Assembly: GCF_000699445.3 (NCBI RefSeq)
Contig: NC_067199.1
Coordinates: 34,890,902-34,954,901 of the forward strand
Direction of reading: 5' to 3'
Length of the DNA: 64,000 bases
Source of the DNA: Schistosoma haematobium
Taxonomy: Eukaryota; Platyhelminthes; Trematoda; Strigeidida; Schistosomatidae
The position numbers and the translations under genes were made by a program. Positions 1-10,200 of the stretch are shown here, piece by piece; position 1 is the first letter of the stretch; each line of letters begins with the position of its first letter. The notes below the pieces were generated by a model. The model had not been told where the DNA came from and searched no databases. It worked only from the letters and a program-made list of their open reading frames with translations.

Positions 1-212
1 TCATTACTTACTTACTTATTTACGCTTGTTACTCCTCGTGGAGGAGCATAGACCACCCACCAGCATTCTCCAGCCAACCCTATCCTGGGAAATCCTTTCC
101 AGTTCCTATTCATCCTTCTCATTTCTGCTTCTATTTCCCGACGTAATATGTTCTTCGTCCTTCCTTTTTTCCAATTCCTTTCAGGATTTCAAGTTAGGGC
201 TTGAAGGTCAAT
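1..212 (-). mobile_element. RTE (SR2-like) retrotransposon, 3' end fragment
   Basis: Read on the minus strand this is the last ~70 codons and 3' tail of an RTE-clade non-LTR retrotransposon. The tail is a short TAAG-type microsatellite next to the window edge (TTACTTACTTA on the plus strand), typical of RTE 3' ends. The same block recurs at 28444-28796 and, in plus orientation, at the end of the element at 3935-5885. The frame is decayed and the element is strongly 5'-truncated. The window may cut its 3' end. Confidence 0.75.
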
Positions 213-610
213 ACAAACTTTTCAATTACATACTAAAGAATATTCTATTTTGTGTAATTAGATTCCTTTAAAAGGAGACTGTAACACTTAGACGATAGTA
301 TCCTGATAAAAAACATTATATAACATGAAACATTTTAAAATAATATCAGGAGAGTGAATCAAATATGTATTGTGTGTATTATTTAGCTCTTATTCTCATA
401 TGATATGTTTCAATTAACCACAACTTATTTATGTATTTTTTCTTAACCATGAACAAAATAATTACAATATTTCATTATCTAAATTTTATCCTGGTTCAAT
501 GAACAAACAGATTCATTGTGATGAATTACTCAAATTGCAAGGTTAAAATTATGTTTATGCACTGTTATCATGATTATGTTGTTCATTATTTGCATTGTTA
601 CACCTTAGTT

Positions 611-641
<31 letters not shown>

Positions 642-1343
642 TAATAATAATAATAATAATAATGGTTCTGACATTCGATACTCTTACAGTCTTATGCCAC
701 AACATGAGATTTGAATTTAATGACATTGCATGATAAACCATACATACTCGTGCATATACATACGTACACACAGGTATTTTGTGATAAATTTGTCATTGAA
801 TCATTTTAACAGACAATGAATACTAATGAGATATGGCTTCTAATAGTTATTATTTATAATTAGATAAAAATGTAGTCATGTATTATAAATATTCAGATTA
901 ATACAATTTAGTTTTTTACACATGAATGAAAGTGTTGAACCGAGGTCAACAGAGATAACGATTTTTTTTTCTGAAGGGGGTGATATATGTGTATATAGTG
1001 AATAGGTATGTATAGTTGTATCCACTTATGTTAAACCTGACAATTTCTCACAATGATTATGTATTATTGTTGGTTATTGTCACTTGTGTCTACAAAAATA
1101 TCCCTATAACTGTTGATAATCCCAAAATAATGTAACATATTAATGAATTGGATTACTGTAACCAAAATAATTGTCATTTTTCTAAAATGACAATTATCAT
1201 CTATTAATAAACCTATTATTAATTGTCAACTGAGAAAGGTGACCATAGATTATTTTAATGAAATTATGTACAATACATTGAAAACAGAATGTGGCGTTTC
1301 TTAAGTTTGTTTGAGATGAAAAATTCCATACAAAATGAAAAAT
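213..1343. other. AT-rich stretch, no gene recognised
   Basis: No splice-bounded open frame or known repeat seen. It contains an (AAT)n microsatellite at about 610-662, interrupted once by a G. Confidence 0.5.
610..662. repeat. (AAT)n microsatellite
   Basis: About 17 trinucleotide units with one interruption (ATG). Long AAT/ATT tracts recur at 23927, 45891, 47687 and 51696. Confidence 0.95.
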
Positions 1344-1412
1344 CACAGATTCAAACCATAAGTCAATTGAAGCTAGACCACCGTGGAAAACCTGGAAGCA
1401 TTGGACGGCCGA
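1344..1412 (-). mobile_element. SINE-A 3' fragment
   Basis: On the plus strand it reads as the reverse complement of the common SINE-A 3' region (AGTCAATTGAAGCTAGACCA, then GGAAAACCTGGAAGCA). It stops just at the hammerhead 3' half (TTGGACGGCCG), so the tRNA-like part is absent. Confidence 0.8.
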
Positions 1413-3934
1413 TTATTGAAATCCAGTAAATGAATAGTTTGATTTTCCAAATGAAATTATTATGAAAAAGAAATATTTTAAAACGATCACAGTAATCAAA
1501 TTACTATTTTTCGTCTCAAGTATCAGTAAGATAACACAATGTTTTGTTAATATTTTCAAATAAGGCTGGGTTTGGCTTTCAAAGAACTGGATAAGGTGTA
1601 TGTTATACGTTGGAAAGTGTTGACCCCCCAACCGAAATCGGTATGATTGTTTTAAGATTAGATATTTAGACGATTTCCCTTTTTTATTATCTCATAGTAT
1701 GCATAATTGTTAACACCAATCGACAGATCACAAAGGATAAAATAAGTTTTTGGTTAAATTTCACATTTTTGTCTATTAGCGACGTGATACCTTACATTCC
1801 TCTGTATGTAGTCACATCAAACGAAATGTCGGTTGATCAGTATTGCTATACATTTTCAAACTTTAGTTGTCAGTGCTAATTGGGAATGAACATAAACACA
1901 GCTGATAAGTCCTATATAAGACTGAGCGCTAGGCACTATCCAACTCTGATTGACAGAATAATTCCAGAAGTTTTTAACAATGAGCCTTTTGTGTACTGTA
2001 GATAAATGTGATTCTGTAATTTTACTTATGTCTTATTAATAAATTTCTGGAAATTTATATTTCCACAAGTCTAATTTAGAGATCCTCCCTACTAAAATTT
2101 CATCAGAAATTTATGTTATGTTCTTCGAAGACTGGTCTCAGTTAGTGCACCATATGGAACCAGACGTTATTAAACAGTTGTTTCTCCCTAGTCAGTGTTC
2201 ACCTACCACCCCACCAATGAATGAACACAGGTTCGTCAAACATACCTGAGAACTCTGAACCTGCACAGTTACTGGGTCTGTATCCAATGGTACAGCTACG
2301 ATTCCAATCAAATTATGATATTGTGCAAAGATCATTTTATGTCATTAGTTTTGACTGTTTTACTCCCGACGTTTTGTTGTGGATGGTTTAATGTGTTCTG
2401 TACTAATATAGATTTTATCGGTGCATTAAAAAATCTGATATATCTTATCGCTTTTATTAAGTAGCTCTTTAACCAGAAGTTAAGAGTATGTAGTTCATTT
2501 ACCAGAAGGGTAAAGTTTAGAAAATTACTTCTTGTAATATTTTTCCTTCTCTAAACTTTCTATGAACCAACAGATCAATAGGCCTAGACAACATTTCTTC
2601 ATTTTATGATATATGCCTGTTGGTTTCGACTTTAAAACGTTTGTTAAAAGTAAATCCTAGTTTGGATTTTAACTAAAAGAAGTCATTATTCATCATATAC
2701 TTTCAACTGAAGTAGCACGAAGCATTGAACAGCTGGTTTGTCTTAATACATGTCATCAACAGTTTGTGATGAAAACTATCTTTGAACTATACAATTTCTT
2801 ATAAACCACTCAAGTGATAATCGCATGCTTACTAGTGTGACTAGAATTACGGAGTACTTTCCGAGAGTTATAAGTTTTCAGATTAGAAGTAAGACAGTAA
2901 CATATCTATGATATTGATCGAGAACAGATGCTATATAATAAATTGGTTCTAGCCTAAAATATGGATTACTGGATACTGACTAAATAATGTCGTGATAAAA
3001 GTAAAATAAGATGCTACCCAATGTCAAATGTACACACTGGTGAAGAGTTCACAATTAGGACGAAACTGCTGTTTAACTTTTTCCATACTATCAATGGTCA
3101 CTTGATCAGTTAGTTGTTGAAGTTATGAAATTATACAGTCTATAAAATACCTCAAACAAATAAACACTTTTATGTGTACACGATGATTACATAATGATAT
3201 GATCATTTACTCTCAATAATCATATCATCTAGTATCCAACATTGTTAAGGTTCATGTGATTGTTGTAACCAACGATTGGAGACGTTTGATGACATCCATT
3301 CAGTATTTATCTTGAGATACCTAAACTTTTTATTTCGTGAATTCATTCTTTCTTCAAGAATTACATTACCTAAACCTGGTCTTTACTACCATTATTAACA
3401 CTGTTACTACCTCTACAACTCCGAGATTTGTCTTGATAATTTGATTTTGTTATACCGATTTGGTGTAACATCTTGAACTGATGTATATAAGTGACATGTA
3501 TTACGTTGTTTATGACTGATCGATTAATATTTAACATTTGATCGCTTTTACGTAATACGATTGAAATGGATGCATCGAACAAAGTCAACAGTGAATAGCT
3601 TCATCTCTTTTGTTTTGAAACGTAAGAAAATCGATAACAAAATAAAATGTAACTTCGTGTAATGATCCCATTCTTCAGATTTTTTAGGTTTCAGTCAATC
3701 CATGATATGGTCTGAAGAAACCAATCAATCCTATTGGTATATGTCCTTTTTCACACTCTGGCTTAGTTTAAGCTCAAGACACACAGTTCTACCCTAGAAA
3801 TTCGAAAAATTTATCACTAACTAAGTAAACAATCAGTACTGTAAATTTTAAAAAAATTCTTGCCACATTGAATGCCCAATAAATCATCTACTTATTGCAA
3901 AACAAAAAGTACAAAAACAGGTAGGGTGAACAAA
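1413..3934. other. Intergenic, no gene recognised
   Basis: Mostly unique-looking AT-rich sequence. Short open frames here have no recognisable domains or clear splice context. Nothing supportable was found. Confidence 0.4.
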
Positions 3935-4117
3935 CTCAGCCTGTAGCTCTTCTAGGGTTACTGCCGGTCTCAAGCCAGGGTAAAGGAGAGGGTTGGGCAT
4001 GAGGTCGGCAACCCCATCCCGTAGAAAAAATCTTGCTAAAAAACGTAAATCACGTTAAACGAATTAAACCATTTAAACTCTGCTCTGGGAGTTAGAGGGT
4101 CCTCATTTGGAACAGTT

Positions 4118-4327
4118 ATGATGCCTCATGGTGGAAGTCGAGTTCCTTCAGAAGTCACGAGGCCGAAGCCTCATCTAACAACCAGAGCAACAATTTTTAT
4201 GGGTACATCGAACTTCCGGATAATGTGGGAGATCGGGAAGACCAGTCAAATAGCAACGGAAATGAGGAGATACAAAGTGGCAGTACTCGGAATCAGCGAA
4301 ACCCATTGGACCCAAGCTGAACAGTGA
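4118..4327 (+). pseudogene. Endonuclease N-terminus of SR2-like element (broken)
   Basis: The translated segment carries the opening signature of an APE-type retrotransposon endonuclease: GTSNFRIMWEIGK, QIATEMRRYKVAVLGISE and THWT, where the E of ISETHW is the metal-binding glutamate of the family. It runs into a stop at 4325-4327. Downstream residues that belong to the domain appear in other frames before a large deletion. It is a fossil of the same insertion as the RT that follows. Confidence 0.8.
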
Positions 4328-4583
4328 AGGTTAGGTACGGGAGAGATGCTGCTGTACTCGTCACGAAAAGGAAAATGCTCGACACACTCAGGGAGTTTCT
4401 CTGATGCTGTTCAAAGAAGTATGAAATGAACTTATAGAATGGGAATATTATGGACCCAGGATCATCAAACCATCTTTCAAAACAAAGAAGGAATGAATTA
4501 CAATCAATATTATCTGTTATGCACCCACCAATGATAGCAATGAAGACGATAAGGATCAGTTTTATGAGAGGCTACAATCGATC

Positions 4584-5588
4584 ATGTTTAAGTGTAAACG
4601 CGAGAACTACAGAGGTGTCACACTACTGTCAGCACCAGGGAAAGTCTTTGACAGAGTGTTGCTGAACCGCATGAAAGACGCAGTAGACGCCCAATTTCGA
4701 GATAAACAGACTGGATTCCGTAAGGATCGGTCGTACACAGACCAAATTGCGAAACTATGGATCATCGTCGAACAGTTAGTTGAGTGGAACTCGTTACTGT
4801 ACATCAAGAAGACGTTTGACAGTGTGGATGGGAGAACATTATGGAAAATTCTTCGACACTACGGAGTTCCTGAGATTGTCAACATTATCCGGAACTCATA
4901 CGACGGACTACAGTGCAAGATCGTGCATGGAGGCCAGCTGACAGATGCATTCCAAGTAAGGACCGGAGTCAGACAAGGCTGTCTACTCTCTCCCTTCCTT
5001 TTTCTTCTGGTGGTCGACTGGATTATGAAGACCTCGACATCTGAGGCAAAACGCGGAATACAATGGACAGCTCAGAATCAATTAGACGATTTGGACTTCG
5101 CAAATGACCTAGCCCTCCTATCCCATACACAAGAATAAATGCGGATGAAGATAACTAGTGTAGCAGCAGCCTTGGCATCAGTAGGCCTCAATATACACAA
5201 AGGAAAAAGCAAGATCCTAAAATACAACACGGAGAATAGCAATCCAGTCACATGTGATGGAGAAACTCTTGAAGATGTAGAATCCTTCACATACTTGGGA
5301 AGCATCATCGATGAACAGGGAGGATCGGATGCAGACGTAAAGTCGAGGATTGGCAAAGCAAGGACAGCATTCCTACAGTTGAAGAACATATGGAACTCAA
5401 AACAACTTTCAACCAATATCAAAGTGAGAATCTTCAATACGAACGTCAAGGCAGTTCTACTGTACGGAGCTGAAACTTGGAGAACTACAAAAACCATCAT
5501 CAAGAAGGTGCAAGTATTTATAAATAGTTGTCTACGCAAGATACTCAACATCCATTGGCCGGATACCATCAGCAACAGTCTACTATGA
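4584..5588 (+). pseudogene. Reverse transcriptase of SR2-like element (stop-bearing)
   Basis: About 335 codons in one frame, interrupted by an in-frame TAA at 5136-5138. Recognisable RT blocks: RGVTLLS and GFRKDRS in the fingers, FDSVDGRTLW, QVRTGVRQGCLLSPFLF, and the catalytic block LDDLDFANDLALL. The usual FADD active site reads FAND, so one catalytic aspartate is lost. A few residues before FDSVD are deleted relative to the family. The thumb/C-terminal block AVLLYGAETW follows. A second stop comes at 5586-5588; the zinc-knuckle-like C-terminal region continues to about 5840 with more stops. Confidence 0.88.
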
Positions 5589-5885
5589 AAGAGAAAAAAC
5601 GAGCTTCCAACTGAAGAGAAAATTAGGAAATGATGTTGGAAATGGATAGGGCATACATTGAAAAAATCATCAGACTGCATCACGAGACAAGCTGTAACTT
5701 GGAATCTTGAAGGGGAACGGAAAAGTGGAAGGTCGAATAACACACTGCACCAAGAATTGGAGGCAGATATGAAAAGGATGAATAGCTATTGGAAAGAACT
5801 GTCTAGGGTAGAGTTGAATGGGGAATGCTGGTGAGCAGCCTATAATCCACCACAAGGGTAACAGGCGTAGAGAAGTAAAGGTGAA

Positions 5886-7073
5886 CAGCTAAAAAAACAG
5901 AATAACCTTCATATGGGATGTAGTGATGTATTAAATCTGTAACTTATCTCCATTTATAGTCTAGAATTCAATATATACCATCCATGATATCAGCGAATAG
6001 GAATTTTACAGTTTACTATCATGTTTCGGTCCTATAAATACCATACCATATTTAAGTTTTCTTACTGGAAAACGTCCATCAATTAGATTAAAATTATAAC
6101 AAAGCAGTAAGGTTATTCATTCCCATCATATATATAGCGGATAGCCAAGTCCTAATCTCGTTATCAGATGGATAACCTACGCAATACATACCATAAAGTC
6201 ATTTACCTATTATTTGATTGTAATTACTCACGTCCAGATTTATGCATGAATGCTCCATTTTACCAAAAATGAAAGCCTTACTCATTCGACAACGGTATTG
6301 TTGTTTGCTGTCAATCAGTTTTCAAGCTAGTACTTCCTAATCGGCTTCATAAACAATTTATCACTGGGTATACATGGACCGGAATTGTAGACTGAATTAT
6401 CAGTTACGTGATTCGATGATAGGGAAAATTGGGAAGTCGTGATATAGGCAGCTATTCACTATTCTTATTAATAATATTGATTTTACCTATTATATGTAGT
6501 TTCACAATCTACTTCGTTATCACTGACTTCCGAATAATCTCGATCGGTTTAATATTTTCACATACCCTTGTGTTCTTATATACCAGAGTAAATGCTAAAG
6601 ACGATATAATTAAAAAACAATATAGTCCGCTTATGCGTTGTTCTAACTATCGACTTATCTATTTAAGTTAACAGAGGTCACATGAGAATAAACAGTGCAT
6701 AGATTCTAATGTGACTGACTTGCATTATATCGGTAACTAAATATGCGTTTCTGTGCTTCGCTTTGAGCTATGGTTTTGGTGTTAGGACTAGTGATACTAC
6801 CAGGTTTCATAAGCCATAATAGGTAAGGATGTGTGATTTGACCCTGAAACTCAATGAGTGAAGCCAGTCAAACCAGTTTCAGTACACTTAATATATAATT
6901 AATGAATACGCAGAATTATAAGCAGACTCTAATATTTGTTGTTAACTAACACCGAGATAACTTGAAAATTAAAATATGTATTTATCAACATTTTATAAGG
7001 TTAGCGCCTTAAATGGAACAGTGAACACCTAGCTAATAAATAAAATGCAAAGATCCATATAGAGTGAAGAGGG
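5886..7073. other. Sequence downstream of SNRPG, no gene recognised
   Basis: AT-rich, no repeat family recognised. An open frame near 6429-6671 is hydrophobic but starts at a non-ATG codon and has no domain or splice support, so I do not call it. Confidence 0.4.
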
Positions 7074-7079
7074 TTTATT
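7074..7079 (-). terminator. SNRPG: Poly(A) signal of SNRPG
   Basis: On the minus strand an AATAAA hexamer lies about 26 nt after the SNRPG stop codon. The 3' UTR would be very short. Confidence 0.75.
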
Positions 7080-7104
7080 GAAATAAACGAGTACATATAT
7101 ACAT

Positions 7105-7280
7105 TTAGATGCGATCTACGCCTTCCACGATATTAATGCTGTTGCCACGGACAACGGCCATATCAATCTTGATCTGATTTCCATCTTTAGTGACTTCATA
7201 CGCATCACTAACAACAATATTCATGAAAGCATCAAAACCACGCAGAATACCGACAACTTCACGATTTGCATTAAGCTTCA
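7105..7280 (-). other. SNRPG: SNRPG exon 3 (terminal coding exon)
   Basis: 176 nt; encodes the last 58 residues (from the codon split over the junction, then KLNANREVVG) to the TAA stop at 7105-7107. The acceptor is a pyrimidine tract ending TTTTCATAG just beyond 7280. Confidence 0.95.
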
Positions 7281-10200
7281 CTATGAAAAGAAAAAAAATT
7301 AGAAATTTTATTGTTAAAAATGCACCAATGTTTCTTGTTGGTGTGAACAATTTCGATGTTCTTGAAGTGGTAGAAACAGACTAAAGTTGTAAAATATTAG
7401 AGTTCTGAAATTCACAACGTGGAACAATATGCATATGAGTATAGCTAATATCTACAGGTCTGTCTGGATAAGTACGATGATAGTTATGATGCTAATATTC
7501 TGATTTAATTTAACATACTATATAATCAGATAATCTTTTCAATATAATATCAAAATTTATAATTCTAAAAGGCTGACGAGTAGCGTCGTTAATATAAGTT
7601 ACAAGAGCTTGATCTCATAGAATACATACTGAAAATGCATGAAAGCACTTAGGAGTTATATTCTCATATGATTTTTACAGCATAAAACAATATATAAAAC
7701 TGAATTTCATAAACAGTAGTTCCAAGAAGAATAAACAATAATTTTAGATGCTCACAATTTGTTGTGTTAGATGAATTAGAGGTTAACGAGTTTTGTTCCA
7801 TGCAAGTTCACATTTAGGTTTTTTCTTACAATGTTTTTGTACGATCAGATGATAATAAATCATTGATGTCAGCCATTTCTCATACTCTGTATTTGGATAT
7901 TTCTTGATTGTACTTACTGCCTCACTTAAGCGGTATCAAAATTTAAGAGTGTAGAAGGGACTATATTGTTAGTTTGCTTCTAAAATCTAATGAAGTTGGG
8001 TTTGACTTAAATAAATAACAAGTGAGGGAGATTTTGCATTCAAGAAGTGATAGAGGCAAAGAGCATACGACTACACGATCACTCACTGTGTTCACATAAT
8101 TGACCATTTATACTAAACGAATTAATTTTGCTTGCATACTCACAATCCGAATGAAGGGTTTACCGGTGGCAAACAAGCACTTGAGAATTTTCGGAAGTAT
8201 GATGAAATTTAACTAAAATTTGGTTGGAATTTTTTACAAGTATTATTTGACGTGGTCAGTATAAAAATGTCAATTTGCGTGATTACTTGAAAAAAAAACA
8301 CTGTAGGATGATAACTATAACTGTTGGTGGTAACAATCACGGCAATCGTACGTGGGTAGATTCAATGTCCCATAACCTAATATCGTGAAGAGAAATGATG
8401 AATCACGCTTGCAGACCGATTTGTATTTCGAGCACAAAATGGGTGGGGATGTTGATGCTCGGGTCTTATTTATAAAGTAATGATATGTTCATAGGTACCA
8501 ATCCAATACAAATATTTTTCCATATTCAACGCCACATAACAAGCTGAATTCCTAGTCGATCCGCAGTCAGAAGACAATACCTAGTATGAGATTGATCGGA
8601 TTGACATGCATAAGACGTACATAAACAAACAGAACCAGTTTTTAAAGTGATATCATCAGCTTACAGATGGTTTCTACCATAAATTTAACGAATTTTTAGC
8701 TCTTATAATTATTAATTTGACACTAACACTTGTAAGAATTCAAAGAATGATAGATTATGGAGTTGAACATCTTGAAGTATATTCCACATACATGGAACGT
8801 GATTTGTTGCGGAAATACCATTGTAAACTTAGGCATTTATAATCACACCAATGTTATGAAGACGCCAAAAGTGGTGAACATTGGTATAAGCCGTATAAAA
8901 TGTGTTTAAGTATCTGCTGGATGAGTACATCATTAGTAGATCAATAATAGCTGTTTGTAATCCAGTTTTTCAAGAACCTTATAGACCGAGGATGAGAAAG
9001 TCCTACTCAATGCCTTCTCGAGGCAATGGTTTTGTTTACAAAGGTAGAAGGACGAAAATCGAGTGCCAGGTATTTTAGCCAAATCGGTGGATACGAAAAT
9101 GCACCTAGGGATGTGTGTGGAAAACCCTAGTTCCAAACCAATGGTGCACATAGGCTCTAGGCCCCTGGTGGAACAAATGGCCTATAAACCTATTGTTAGC
9201 CACTGGCTACCATGGGACTGCAGCTCCTGACGTTGTTCCACAGCCTCACGGTCAGAAGCTCTACGAATGGCCCACAAAAAAACCACCTACTTCGGTGTGG
9301 TTAACCGAGCGAAATTCCAACCCTAACACAAACTGAACGATGACTCCAATTTAAGAAAAACTAAACACGATTTAATTCTCATTCTCGCAAATCTCATTCA
9401 AAACTAATTGTTAGTACTCTTTTCTAGTTTACATTGCGTCATTTGTCTACTCCTTTATTCCCATTTTGTATATTATTTTATCTTTCGACTTTTATAGAAG
9501 TTCGCCTATGGTAAAGATCCTGTTCTACCTAGACGATCTCAAGTTACGGACTAATCGTGCTTGTGAAACATGGACTCTTCGAGTTGAGGATGTTCGGTCA
9601 TTATTGTCTCTAAATGATCGCTGACATCCAATCGGAATATGTTAGTAATGACGGGATTTGGAATCGTGCGTTAGGGTACAGCGACGATAATTAAGTTGGT
9701 GTCACCATCCTGAAACATTGACTTATGGCTTGAATATCTTACGATTATCGCAGCAAGTGCCCCCAAATGCCCTGGTACGGCCGAGAGTGGGGTGTGTTCG
9801 CCCTCCTTCTCGAAATGCTCTCACATGGCCACGCGTATATAGCCTCTGCCAGGGAAGTCCTACTCATTGCCTTCTTGGGGCGGGGGTGTTGTTCACGAAA
9901 ATGAGAGGACGAAAAGCGAATGTCCGGCGCTTTAAACGGATCCCAAACCAATGGTGCACATGGGCTCAAGTATCCTGAGGGAACAAATGGCGTATGAACC
10001 AGTTGTTGGTCACCGGCCTCCATGGGACTGTATCTCCTCACGATGCTCCACTGCCTTGTGGGTCAGATCTTCAGGTCGAAGGTTCGAGGAGTGGCCCCCT
10101 AAGAAAACCACCTGCTTCGGTTTGGGTACCCGGGCAGTACCACAGCCCTCACACATATCGAATGAGATTTGTGTGGCGCATATGTATTTGGTGCCTCCTT

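Larger units (their letters stand above)
3935..5885 (+). mobile_element. RTE-clade non-LTR retrotransposon (SR2-like), internally deleted
   Basis: In order: a 5' leader (GGGTTACTGCCGGTCTCAAG, then CTTGCTAAAAA), the start of an apurinic-type endonuclease domain (4118-4327), a short endonuclease C-terminal piece (about 4496-4600), the reverse transcriptase (4584-5590), and a C-terminal region and 3' end (5590-5885) that matches the blocks at 1-212 and 28444-28796. SR2 is the RTE-like family described in Schistosoma mansoni. The endonuclease-to-RT junction lacks several hundred bases compared with the family layout, and multiple stops are present. It cannot encode a working protein. The leader sequence recurs, split by a SINE, at 45975-46290. 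Confidence 0.85.

Noticed and set aside
5078..5743. 221-codon minus-strand frame across the SR2-like RT
   Set aside because: Antisense shadow of the RT; the plus strand has clear RT motifs, the minus translation has none.
6429..6671. Hydrophobic 80-codon frame resembling a membrane protein
   Set aside because: Non-ATG start, no splice or domain support; hydrophobicity follows from T-rich sequence.
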